Part shown: positions 54,385 to 62,826 of the stretch, one piece after another
Numbering within the stretch: position 1 is the first letter of the stretch
How the letters are laid out: each line of letters opens with the position of its first letter
Assembly: GCF_000714435.1 (NCBI RefSeq)
Contig: NZ_JJMW01000069.1
Coordinates: 124,001 to 188,000, forward strand
Direction of reading: 5' to 3'
DNA length: 64,000 bases
Origin: Exiguobacterium alkaliphilum 12/1
GTDB lineage: Bacteria > Bacillota > Bacilli > Exiguobacteriales > Exiguobacteriaceae
Notes under the pieces: model-generated
The model's database searches: none
Seen by the model: the letters and a program-made list of their open reading frames with translations, nothing else
Told to the model about the DNA's origin: nothing
Translations under genes and position numbers: made by a program

Positions 54385-57300
54385 GACCTGTCAGCCTGAC
54401 CATCACCGCATTCGGCCCTTACGCCGAGACGGAGACGATTGATTTCACGAAACTTGAAGGGCGTTCGATGTTCGTCATCAGCGGACGCACAGGTGCCGGC
54501 AAGACGACCATCTTTGACGCGATGACGTTCGCCCTATACGGCCGGGCGAGCGGGTCGCTTCGAAACGCGAGCGACTTTAGAAGTCAGTATGCGGAACCGG
54601 AGCGGAAGACCGAGATCGACTTCTCGTTCACGATTCGAGACGAGCGGTACCGCATCGTCCGTCAGCCGCAGCAACCGCATCCGAAGAACAAGACGCCGAT
54701 CCCGCACGAGGCGGTGCTCTATGAATGGAACGACGCGTGGAAACCTGTCGCGACGAAAGTGAACGACGTCGAACAGACGATTGAGTCGCTCCTGCAGCTC
54801 AGTTATGAACAGTTCAGCCAAATCTTACTGCTTCCGCAAAATCAGTTCCGGCAACTGCTCGACTCGGATTCCGTCAAGAAACAACAGATTTTACAGTCGA
54901 TCTTCAAGACGGAAGCGTATCGCGCGTTCCAAGAGGAATGGGTCGAACGACATGGGAAGTATCGAAAACAGGTCGAGTGGGCGATCGAGACGACGCGGTT
55001 AAAACTGTTAGAACTTGAAGACGAAGAGATCGAAACAGTTGCGATGCGGAACGTACCGGATATTATCACGTGGCTTGAGGATAGGGAAGAACGTCTGTTA
55101 CAAACGAAAGACACGGTGCAGCTAGAGAAGCGGGCGGCTGAGATCCGACTCGAGGAAGCACGGACGCATTTGAATGAGGCAACGGTACTACTCACGTTAA
55201 TGGAAGAGCGGGATACGTACCGTAATGCGCTCAACACGTTCTGTGACGCAGAAGAGGATCGCGTGAGACGACGTGCCTTGATTGAGCGGCTCGAGAAAGT
55301 CATGAACGTCCAACCGCACTATGAACGGTTCGAGACGCTTCGGCGCGATGCCGAGCGCATCAAAAAAGACCGCATCGAATCTCAAAAGCGTGACGAGACG
55401 TATGCGGCACAGCTTGAGACGTTACATGAACAATCCGACAAGATGATGGAGCTCCGCCAAGAAGCCGAACGGGCGAACAACCGATTGACTGACATCGCTG
55501 AATTGCTACCATATGTCGAGGAATGGCAACGCGCGACAGAAAAGCGGACAGCGTTGAAGCGACAGGTCGAGCAACTCGGTGTGTTCACGGACGAGGCTCG
55601 CTTAGTTGAGCTACGTGACCTGGAACAGAAGCTCGCGAAACAGCTTGAAGACAAGCCTGCGACTGAACAACTCGTCGAAGCGGAGCGGCGCTACAGTCAG
55701 CTCGAGTATCACAGCCACCTCGTTGAAAAATGCGAGCGTGTCGCCAGCGAGCTCGCCGCTTGTGAGCGGAACGGGAAAGACGTGCAGCGTCAACATACAG
55801 CCCAAACCACGCTTGTCGAGCGTTTCGTCGAAGCCGAGCATGCGCTCATGGCGGACACGCTCCGGGACCGGCTCAAGGCGGGCGATCCGTGCCCGGTTTG
55901 CGGTTCACGTAGCCATGAACCTGTCGAACGTTCTGGTGGAGGGGCGAACGTGACCGAGCATCAATTAGCGATCGAAACGCTCCGGCGGCTCGACACCGCG
56001 CTCCATGAGGCACGCGCCGACTATCGGGCGCTCAAGCGCCAACTCGATGAACTCGTCAATGAGCGCGACACCGCTTCCGAAGCGTTACAATTCCACGGTC
56101 CGGCGAGCGAGGCGCTCAAACATCAAGCGTCTCTCGTCCAAACACTCCGGGGCGATGTCGAAGAGCGTAAGCGCCTCGAGGCGACGTATCGGACGACCAC
56201 GCAGGCGGTCAGGAAACTTGAGACCGCCAAGCGAGAGCAGGCGGAGAAGCGGCAATCCTTATTCGAAGCGTTGCAATCGATTCAAGAAACGTTACAGACG
56301 ATGCGACAAGTGGACGGCATGACACGCACCACGTTGACGACTGAACGCGACCAGCTGACGTTACGACTCCAAGCCGTTACGCGTGAGGTCGCGGAGTATG
56401 AGCGTCGACTTGAAGAGGTCAATCGTCTGAAGTGGGGGGAAGCCGAACGATTCCGATTGCTCACGGAACAGCTCGAATTCGAGGAACGCCGGTTAAACGA
56501 AGCGCGGGCGCAACTCGACGAGGCACTTCAGAAAATCGAGTTGACAGAAGACGCATTCTTACAGGACCGGACGCTCGTCGACACGTTGCCCACGTTAAAA
56601 GAACGTCTCGCCAAAGAGCTCGAAGAGGCGGGGCGAATCGAACACGCCCTGCAAGCAGTGGAAGTGAAGATCGGGGCGCGGCCACGTCCTGAGGTCGAAG
56701 CGCTTAAAGAACGCGTCCGAGTGGCACAGGAGGAGAACGAGTCGCTCTCCGAACGTCTCGTCACCGCTGACGTCCACTTGAAACGTCACCGCCAGACGGT
56801 CCGCGAGTGGAATGCGCTTCGTGAACAAACGGATGCCGACGTCAGACGGCTTGAGACAATCAAGCTGATCGCCGATACGGGGCGCGGCGTGAACCCGCAG
56901 AAGCTGACGTTCGAGACGTACGTCCAGACGGCGTTCTTCGACCAAATCTTACATGCGGCCAATATCCATCTCGATCAAATGACGAGCGGACAGTTCCAAC
57001 TTGAACGAAAAATCGAGACGGCAAAAGGAAATGCGAAGTCCGGCCTCGAATTATTAGTCTTTGACGCCTATACGGGCCAGTCGCGGCGTGTGCAAAACTT
57101 ATCCGGCGGTGAAGGCTTTAAAGCTTCCTTGTCACTCGCCCTCGGCCTAGCTGAAGTCGTGCAGCAATTGAGCGGTGGCGTCAGCCTCGAGACGATGCTG
57201 ATCGATGAAGGTTTCGGGACACTTGACGCCGAATCGCTCGACCAGGCGATCGAGTTGCTCATGTCGCTCCAATCGAGCGGTCGGCTCGTCGGGGTGATCA

Positions 57301-57392
57301 GCCACGTTCAAGAGTTGAAAGACCGCGTCGATGCCCGGATTGAAGTGAAGAAAACAAGGAGCGGGTCGACGATCCAGCTCGTCGTGGAGTGA
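54381..57392 (+). CDS. sbcC: SMC-like exonuclease subunit SbcC
   Basis: 1003 residues. N-terminal half of the ATPase with Walker A SGRTGAGKTTIFDAMTF, a long coiled coil split by the zinc hook CPVCGSRSHEP (about residue 505), then the C-terminal half with signature LSGGEGFKASLSLALGLAE and Walker B LIDEGFGTLD. This is the Rad50-like partner of SbcD. The length is somewhat below that of B. subtilis SbcC. No LexA box was found upstream of sbcDC. Confidence 0.95.
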   Translation: MRPVSLTITAFGPYAETETIDFTKLEGRSMFVISGRTGAGKTTIFDAMTFALYGRASGSLRNASDFRSQYAEPERKTEIDFSFTIRDERYRIVRQPQQPHPKNKTPIPHEAVLYEWNDAWKPVATKVNDVEQTIESLLQLSYEQFSQILLLPQNQFRQLLDSDSVKKQQILQSIFKTEAYRAFQEEWVERHGKYRKQVEWAIETTRLKLLELEDEEIETVAMRNVPDIITWLEDREERLLQTKDTVQLEKRAAEIRLEEARTHLNEATVLLTLMEERDTYRNALNTFCDAEEDRVRRRALIERLEKVMNVQPHYERFETLRRDAERIKKDRIESQKRDETYAAQLETLHEQSDKMMELRQEAERANNRLTDIAELLPYVEEWQRATEKRTALKRQVEQLGVFTDEARLVELRDLEQKLAKQLEDKPATEQLVEAERRYSQLEYHSHLVEKCERVASELAACERNGKDVQRQHTAQTTLVERFVEAEHALMADTLRDRLKAGDPCPVCGSRSHEPVERSGGGANVTEHQLAIETLRRLDTALHEARADYRALKRQLDELVNERDTASEALQFHGPASEALKHQASLVQTLRGDVEERKRLEATYRTTTQAVRKLETAKREQAEKRQSLFEALQSIQETLQTMRQVDGMTRTTLTTERDQLTLRLQAVTREVAEYERRLEEVNRLKWGEAERFRLLTEQLEFEERRLNEARAQLDEALQKIELTEDAFLQDRTLVDTLPTLKERLAKELEEAGRIEHALQAVEVKIGARPRPEVEALKERVRVAQEENESLSERLVTADVHLKRHRQTVREWNALREQTDADVRRLETIKLIADTGRGVNPQKLTFETYVQTAFFDQILHAANIHLDQMTSGQFQLERKIETAKGNAKSGLELLVFDAYTGQSRRVQNLSGGEGFKASLSLALGLAEVVQQLSGGVSLETMLIDEGFGTLDAESLDQAIELLMSLQSSGRLVGVISHVQELKDRVDARIEVKKTRSGSTIQLVVE

Positions 57393-57395
57393 GAG

Positions 57396-58190
57396 ATGAT
57401 GATGATGAGACATATGGAAACGAAATCGAGTTTAATCAGTCAGTTGCAAGCAGCCGGAATTCGACGAGGAGACGCGCTGTTCGTCCACACGTCCCTATCG
57501 AAGCTCGGTTGGGTATCGGGCGGAGCCCAGACAGTCATCGAAGCGTTGCAAGAGACCGTCGGACCGGAAGGGTTACTCATGATGGCGACCCAGACCGGGG
57601 ACAACTCGGACCCTGCAGGCTGGGAGGCGCCGCCTGTGCCGGTCGAATGGTGGGAGACGATACGTGAGACGATGCCGCCCTACGACCCGGAAAAGACGGC
57701 GACGCGCGGAATGGGTCGTGTCCCCGAACTGTTCAGGTCGTACCCGAATGTGTATCGCAGCCAACACCCGATGTGGTCCGTCGCCGCTTGGGGAGACGAC
57801 GCCGAGCAGGTCGTCTCCGGTCATACGCTCGAAGCGGGCTTTGGACCGGGCTCCCCGATTGAGAAGATGATTGAACGGAACGCAAAAATCCTTCATCTCG
57901 GTTCACCGCTCGATGCGACGACGCTCTGGCATTATGCCGAGTACGGGATTGACGGTCCGATGAAGCCGTTCGGTTGCGCGATGGTCGAGTCAGGGGAGCG
58001 GGTATGGAAGACGTTTGAACATGTCGACGTCAACAGTGACCCGTTCGGTCCGATCGGTGAGAATATCGTCAAACGAAAAGACGTCAAGACGTTCACGATT
58101 CACGAGGCGACGTGCTACGTCATACCGTCGGACACGTGGGAGCCCGTCCGACACGCGCTCGTCGCGTTGCGTAGCTGGCTATCTGACTAA
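57396..58190 (+). CDS. AAC(3)-family N-acetyltransferase (YokD-like)
   Basis: 264 residues from ATG 57396; several ATG codons follow in frame. The AAC(3) family pattern is visible: LFVHTSLSKLGWVSGGAQTVIEAL near the N-terminus (quoted: VHTSLSKLGWVSGG), GPEGLLMMATQTG, MGRVPELFRSYPNVYRSQHPM, and the acetyl-CoA region FGPGSPIEKM then ILHLGSPLDATTLWHYAE. Chromosomal YokD-like members exist in Bacilli; aminoglycoside resistance in this strain is not shown. It starts 3 bases after sbcC, probably by readthrough. Confidence 0.88.
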   Translation: MMMMRHMETKSSLISQLQAAGIRRGDALFVHTSLSKLGWVSGGAQTVIEALQETVGPEGLLMMATQTGDNSDPAGWEAPPVPVEWWETIRETMPPYDPEKTATRGMGRVPELFRSYPNVYRSQHPMWSVAAWGDDAEQVVSGHTLEAGFGPGSPIEKMIERNAKILHLGSPLDATTLWHYAEYGIDGPMKPFGCAMVESGERVWKTFEHVDVNSDPFGPIGENIVKRKDVKTFTIHEATCYVIPSDTWEPVRHALVALRSWLSD

Positions 58191-58210
58191 CAATGGAGAG
58201 GGGAAATCGG

Positions 58211-59098
58211 ATGAACCGTTTTGTGAAGTATACAGGAATCGCGCTGGCCGTCATCGTGCTCGTCGCGTTCCTCGCTGTCGTGGGCATCTCGGCCCATATC
58301 GGCGACCAATTGACGTCACCCGTCCGTGAGACGTTGACGTTCACACCGAAAGCGCTCGACATCAAGTATGAGAACGTGACGATTCAAGCGGAGGATGGCA
58401 GCGACTTGTACGGCTGGTGGATCCCGCACCCGACACCACGGGCGACAATCGTGTTCGCCCACGGGTATGGAAAAAACCGCGAGCAGTCGGATTTGCCACT
58501 GAAAGAACTGATCCCGGAGTTCCATAAACAGGGCTACCAGTTCTTGACGTTTGATTTTCGGGCGTCAGGCATCTCGGAAGGCGACCGCGTCACGGTCGGG
58601 GCGAAAGAACAGTCCGACTTACAAGCGGCCATCGCCTTCGCGAGGGAGCGGACTGATGGACCGATCGTCTTATACGGCGTCTCGATGGGAGCGGCGACGG
58701 CGCTTGCGACGGCCGATGAGACAGCGGTCGCAGCCGTCATCGCCGACAGTCCGTTCAGTGACTTGCGTGCGTATCTCGAGACGAATTTGCCGGTGTGGAG
58801 CGATTTGCCGAACTTCCCGTTCACTCCGGTCATCATGACGGTGACGCCGTGGTTCACCGGACTTGATGCGGATCTTGTCAAACCGATTGACGACGTCGAA
58901 AACATCGATGCGCCGATTCTCTTGATTCATGGAAGAGGGGACGACGCCATCCCAGTGTCAGAGAGCGAACGGTTGGCCGAACGAAACGACCAAATCGAGT
59001 TATGGGTGACCGATAATGACGGTCATGTCGCCTCGCATAAAACGTTCCAAGCTGAATATCGGGAGCAACTGTTCGATTTTTTAGAGCGGGTGCTCTGA
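58211..59098 (+). CDS. Membrane-anchored alpha/beta hydrolase
   Basis: 295 residues from ATG 58211 with GAGAGGGG upstream (ATG 58193 overlaps that site). A single N-terminal helix (~7-29) precedes the hydrolase domain, which acts outside if the anchor is uncleaved. Motifs: the oxyanion loop FAHGYGKNREQ, DFRASGISEGD, nucleophile GVSMGAATA, Asp in LIHGRGDDAIP, and His in DNDGHVASH. Similar to the YqkD/BAAT-like hydrolases. Substrate unknown. A terminator follows. Confidence 0.85.
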   Translation: MNRFVKYTGIALAVIVLVAFLAVVGISAHIGDQLTSPVRETLTFTPKALDIKYENVTIQAEDGSDLYGWWIPHPTPRATIVFAHGYGKNREQSDLPLKELIPEFHKQGYQFLTFDFRASGISEGDRVTVGAKEQSDLQAAIAFARERTDGPIVLYGVSMGAATALATADETAVAAVIADSPFSDLRAYLETNLPVWSDLPNFPFTPVIMTVTPWFTGLDADLVKPIDDVENIDAPILLIHGRGDDAIPVSESERLAERNDQIELWVTDNDGHVASHKTFQAEYREQLFDFLERVL

Positions 59099-59103
59099 AC
59101 GTG

Positions 59104-59130
59104 GAGTCTAGGGTAGCCTAGACTCTTTTC
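59104..59130 (+). terminator. Terminator after the hydrolase
   Basis: GAGTCTAGG (59104-59112) and CCTAGACTC (59117-59125), then TTTTC. Confidence 0.78.
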
Positions 59131-59179
59131 GTTCAGTCTGAAGTACCGTATAGGAATGGAAATCGATTGGAGTGATCAG

Positions 59180-59590
59180 ATGGCGAAGATTCATCAAGCG
59201 GACGTGACGATTGAACTGTTCCCAAGAAAGTATTCAGAGAAAGGGGAAGACGTGTTCATCGCCTCCATGTTCACGATCGAGGTAGAACAGAGATTCATCT
59301 TCAATTTTTATGGATCATTGCTCCTCGAGTCAGAGTTTCAAGATTTATTGTCTGGTATGAGAGAATTGTTAGATGGCACGTCGGAGAAGTTTTTGCTCGA
59401 TCCAATCGAACCATATTTCGTCTTAAGGATTGAACGGAAGGCGGACGATTTGTATAAATGGACGGTTTGGGCGAGGACCGGACCGAAGCGGGTGGATGCA
59501 TTCTTCTTCCCGAGAGAGGCGGTGGAACGGTTTTATGGGCAGTTGGAGCAAGAGATGGCGGAAATCTTGCCGCCACCGTTCTTGCCGTAA
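59180..59590 (+). CDS. Uncharacterised protein (136 aa)
   Basis: Starts at ATG 59180 with GGAGTGATC upstream; an earlier ATG at 59156 lacks a ribosome site. A soluble alpha/beta protein with IELFPRKYSEKGEDVFIASM, then aromatic strands (FIFNFYGSLLL; YFVLRIERKADDLYKWTVWAR) and a helical tail. It slightly recalls small immunity-like proteins (WapI type), but I do not claim that. Single gene with its own terminator. Confidence 0.6.
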   Translation: MAKIHQADVTIELFPRKYSEKGEDVFIASMFTIEVEQRFIFNFYGSLLLESEFQDLLSGMRELLDGTSEKFLLDPIEPYFVLRIERKADDLYKWTVWARTGPKRVDAFFFPREAVERFYGQLEQEMAEILPPPFLP

Positions 59591-59597
59591 TTCACAT

Positions 59598-59623
59598 CAG
59601 AGACGCAGATAGCGTCTCTTTTT
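59598..59623 (+). terminator. Terminator
   Basis: AGAGACGC (59598-59605) and GCGTCTCT (59611-59618), then five T. Confidence 0.85.
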
Positions 59624-59664
59624 GTTATGATTAGTAACGAGAAGGAAAGAAAGAAGGGACCAAA

Positions 59665-60519
59665 ATGGACATCATGGCAATACTCTCGTTTCTACTGCTT
59701 GGAGCGCTCATCGGGATTTTGAGCGGATTCTTCGGCATCGGGGGCGGGATTTTACTCACGCCGCTCCTGCTCGTCTTCGGCTACGAGGCGAGTGCGGCCA
59801 TCGCGCTCAGTCTCATGCTCACGCTCGGGTCGACGACGGCGGGGACGATCTCCCATATCAAATTAAAAAACGTCAATCCGAAACACGCCCTCTTGATCGG
59901 TGCGTTCGGGGTCGTCGGGACGTGGGTGGCGACACCGCTCGTGTTTTATCTCGAGACGCTCGACGGGGCGAAACCCGTCATCTCGCTCGCCTATATCGCA
60001 CTGTTGACGTATTTCGCGATCTCGTTTTTCCGTTCCAAACAACACGTCGAAGGGAGTGTCGGCTCCGAATCGGTTCCGCGGATCGGATTCATCGGACTGT
60101 TCGGCGGATTCATCTCGTCACTTATGGGTGTCAGCGGTGGCTTCGTGTTGACGCCACTTCAAGTCAAGTTACTCAACACCGAGATGAAACGGGCCGTCGG
60201 GACGAGTATCACGGCAGCGCTATTGATCGTCTTGTCCGGTGTCGTCAGTTATGCGATTGCCGGGGCTGATACGAACTATTGGCACGGCCTTGCGCTCATC
60301 GCTGGCGCGATGATCGGCTCTCCGATTGGGGCGAAGCAATTGCAACGCTTCAGTTCGCAACTCGTGAAAAAAGCGCTCGGTGGCTTTTATGTCGCCGTCG
60401 CGCTCAGTGTGGCGTTGAACTTGCTCGGATTCAATGACATCTCGCTCGGGCTACTCGTCGTCCTCGCACTGACGTTCATCGTGGCGTTGTTCGTTCGTCC
60501 GAAAACAGCAGCTAAGTAG
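59665..60519 (+). CDS. TauE/SafE family sulfite/sulfonate permease
   Basis: 284 residues with eight membrane helices in two similar halves, each starting with a glycine-rich loop: GILSGFFGIGGGILLTPLLL (~15-34) and GFISSLMGVSGGFVLTPLQV (~150-169). This duplicated motif defines the TauE/SafE family, which exports or imports sulfite, sulfonates or other small organic anions; the substrate is not known. AAGAAGGGA precedes the ATG. Confidence 0.9.
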   Translation: MDIMAILSFLLLGALIGILSGFFGIGGGILLTPLLLVFGYEASAAIALSLMLTLGSTTAGTISHIKLKNVNPKHALLIGAFGVVGTWVATPLVFYLETLDGAKPVISLAYIALLTYFAISFFRSKQHVEGSVGSESVPRIGFIGLFGGFISSLMGVSGGFVLTPLQVKLLNTEMKRAVGTSITAALLIVLSGVVSYAIAGADTNYWHGLALIAGAMIGSPIGAKQLQRFSSQLVKKALGGFYVAVALSVALNLLGFNDISLGLLVVLALTFIVALFVRPKTAAK

Positions 60520-60521
60520 AA

Positions 60522-60550
60522 GAAAAACCCCGTCAACCGACGGGGTTTTA
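60522..60550. terminator. Bidirectional terminator
   Basis: AAACCCCGTC (60525-60534) and GACGGGGTTT (60539-60548), with T runs on both strands. Confidence 0.88.
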
Positions 60551-60739
60551 TCGTCTAGAAATATGGTCGATGTTTTCTTGAATCTCGCCGACCTTACTCT
60601 TCGCTTCGCGCAATCGTCGTTCGAACGCCTCGGTGTCACGTTTTGGTCGCCGTTCTTCTTTACCTCGACGTTGTCCTTCACTCGAGCGATGGAGATGGGT
60701 CGCTTTCATCAACCGCTTTTTAAACGATGAATCGCTCAT
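60548..60739 (-). CDS. Small basic helical protein, unknown
   Basis: 63 residues from ATG 60739, behind AAGGGGGTG. The longer frame start near 60814 has no ribosome site and overlaps bioY. The protein is highly charged (KKRLMKATHLHRSSEGQ, RRGKEERRPKRD) with a C-terminal amphipathic helix (FERRLREAKSKVGEIQENI). No family recognised. Confidence 0.6.
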   Translation of the reverse strand: MSDSSFKKRLMKATHLHRSSEGQRRGKEERRPKRDTEAFERRLREAKSKVGEIQENIDHISRR

Positions 60740-60803
60740 AAGGACACCCCCTTCCATACTTATATGTTCCACCGTCGAAAGCGCGTGAAACGCGTCGATG
60801 TAC

Positions 60804-61334
60804 TCAAGACGCAAGCGAACGTTGTACCTGCTTGTTGGCCGTCACCTTGACTGCAAGGAATGCGGCGAGCAGCGCTTTTAACGTATCCCCGATGATGAAC
60901 GGGATATTCACGGTCAAGGCGTCTAGGAACGACAACCCGAGCATCACTTGCAACCCGAGGCTACCGAGTAGGTAGACGAGCCCGAGGCCGAAGACGAGGT
61001 TGTACGTCACGAGCGCCGGGAAGGACCGGTGTTGCTCAGAGAAATAACCGATTAAATAGGCCGCAATCGGGAACGATAGTAAATAGCCGACCGTCGGACC
61101 GACGAACGGGGCGAGGCCGCCTGAGCCGCTCAACACCGGAAGGCCAATCATGCCGAGCAACAAATAGACGATGACGGCGAGGGATCCCTTCTTCGCACCG
61201 AGGATCGAGGCGACGGTCATGATGCCGAGCATTTGGAGCGTGATGGGCACTGGACCGATCGGGATGGCAATGGAACCGATGCTCGCGAGCAGCGCCGCCC
61301 CGATGGCGATTTGCGTGATATCTTTGATTTTCAT
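60804..61334 (-). CDS. bioY: Biotin transporter substrate-binding subunit BioY
   Basis: 176 residues, six membrane helices. Family signatures: IPIGPVPITLQMLGIM in helix 1-2 and the BioY motif GGLAPFVGPTVGYLLSFPIAA. It is the S component of an ECF transporter that shares the EcfAAT module encoded elsewhere. The gene is alone and is preceded by a BirA operator, so it should be repressed when biotin is plentiful. Confidence 0.95.
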   Translation of the reverse strand: MKIKDITQIAIGAALLASIGSIAIPIGPVPITLQMLGIMTVASILGAKKGSLAVIVYLLLGMIGLPVLSGSGGLAPFVGPTVGYLLSFPIAAYLIGYFSEQHRSFPALVTYNLVFGLGLVYLLGSLGLQVMLGLSFLDALTVNIPFIIGDTLKALLAAFLAVKVTANKQVQRSLAS

Positions 61335-61350
61335 ATGTAAACCCCTTTTC

Positions 61351-61379
61351 TGTTAACGTTGACTAAAACTAGGTTAACA
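61351..61379. promoter_or_regulatory. BirA operator of bioY
   Basis: TGTTAAC (61351-61357), 15 bases, GTTAACA (61373-61379): a perfect inverted repeat with the spacing of BirA sites in Bacilli. It overlaps the probable -10 of the minus-strand promoter, whose -35 may be TTGTTC (61399-61394). Confidence 0.88.
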
Positions 61380-61400
61380 TTATTTGAGGAAATGAACAAG

Positions 61401-61440
61401 CAAAAAATGAAGACCAGGTCATAAATGACGTGGTCTTCAT
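61401..61440 (-). terminator. Terminator of argGH (minus strand)
   Basis: GAAGACCACGTCA and TGACCTGGTCTTC pair with one mismatch, and T6 follows on the minus strand. Confidence 0.85.
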
Positions 61441-61443
61441 CGA

Positions 61444-62826
61444 TTAGGCGTGCGTCGGTAATTTTTGTTTCGCCTCGTCTAGCTGCGTTCGAACCGCATC
61501 GAAGCCGGTTCCGCCGTAGCTGTTTCGGCGTGCGACGGCCGTCACAGGGGACAATGCGTCATATAAGTCCTCGGTGATCAACGCGCTATGGGCTTGATAC
61601 GTCTCGAGCGGAAGCTCTGACAAGTAGAGACGCTCTTCAATGCAGTGACGGACGAGCGTGCCTGTCACTTCGTGCGCTTCCCGGAACGGCATCCCTTTCG
61701 CCGACAAATAATCAGCGAGCTCGGTCGCGTTCGAGAAGTCGCGCTCGGTCGCTCGTTTCATCGTATCCGCGTGGAACGTCATGTCTTGAATCATCCCGGC
61801 CATGATGCTGAGGCTGCCTTGGACCGTCTTGACGGTATCGAACATGCCTTCTTTGTCTTCTTGCAAGTCTTTGTTGTAGGCGAGAGGAAGACCTTTCATA
61901 ATCGTCAACAGCCCGATTAAATTCCCAACGACCCGACCAGATTTACCACGAACGAGTTCGGCCATGTCCGGGTTCTTCTTCTGCGGCATCATGCTCGAAC
62001 CGGTCGAGAACACGTCTGAGATCGTGATGAATTTAAACTCTTCACTGCTCCATAAAATCAACTCTTCGCAAAAGCGTGACAAGTGCATCATGAGGAGCGA
62101 GGCGTTCGACAAATATTCCAAGATGAAATCACGGTCGCTCACGGCGTCGAGGCTGTTCGGATAGACACGGCTAAAGCCGAGCAGTTCGGCTGAACGATGG
62201 CGATCGATGGGGAACGTCGTCCCGGCGAGCGCACCGGCCCCGAGCGGACTCATGTCGATTCGTTTCAAACTGTCAAGAAAGCGCTCCTTGTCGCGCTCGA
62301 GCATCCAAAAATATGCGAGCAAGTGGTGCGCGAGGGAGACCGGTTGGGCCCGTTGCAAATGCGTATAGCCGGGCATGACCGTCTCGATGTTTTGTGAGGC
62401 GTGAGAGACGAGGGTTTGTTGCACCGACTCGATGCCCGCAATCGTCTCGATGACGCGGTTCTTCAAATAAAGATGCATGTCGGTCGCGACTTGGTCGTTT
62501 CGACTCCGGGCCGTATGCATCTTACCGGCGACGGGACCGATCTCTTCATGAAGCAGCGCCTCAAGGTTCATATGGATGTCTTCATGGAAAACCTTGAACG
62601 TCAACGCGTCCTGTTTCGCCTTTTTTGCGAGCGTATGGAGACCACCGACGATTTGATCGACTTCAGCCGAAGTCAAAATCCCTTGCTCCCCGAGCATCGT
62701 CACGTGGGCGATGCTCCCTTCGATGTCTTCGAGCACGAGCGCTTGGTCGAAGTGAATCGATGCCCCGAACTCGTCGACCCATTCGCTAGCCGTCTGTTCG
62801 AACCGACCGCCCCATAGTTTACTCAT
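61444..62826 (-). CDS. argH: Argininosuccinate lyase
   Basis: 460 residues from ATG 62826 ([20 protein letters not shown], usual family start). Superfamily signature [21 protein letters not shown] with the flexible catalytic loop; [14 protein letters not shown] and [17 protein letters not shown] are also intact. It cleaves argininosuccinate to arginine and fumarate. The start overlaps the argG end by 8 bases, so the two are translated together. The frame extends upstream inside argG but is shadow there. Confidence 0.97.
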   Translation of the reverse strand: MSKLWGGRFEQTASEWVDEFGASIHFDQALVLEDIEGSIAHVTMLGEQGILTSAEVDQIVGGLHTLAKKAKQDALTFKVFHEDIHMNLEALLHEEIGPVAGKMHTARSRNDQVATDMHLYLKNRVIETIAGIESVQQTLVSHASQNIETVMPGYTHLQRAQPVSLAHHLLAYFWMLERDKERFLDSLKRIDMSPLGAGALAGTTFPIDRHRSAELLGFSRVYPNSLDAVSDRDFILEYLSNASLLMMHLSRFCEELILWSSEEFKFITISDVFSTGSSMMPQKKNPDMAELVRGKSGRVVGNLIGLLTIMKGLPLAYNKDLQEDKEGMFDTVKTVQGSLSIMAGMIQDMTFHADTMKRATERDFSNATELADYLSAKGMPFREAHEVTGTLVRHCIEERLYLSELPLETYQAHSALITEDLYDALSPVTAVARRNSYGGTGFDAVRTQLDEAKQKLPTHA

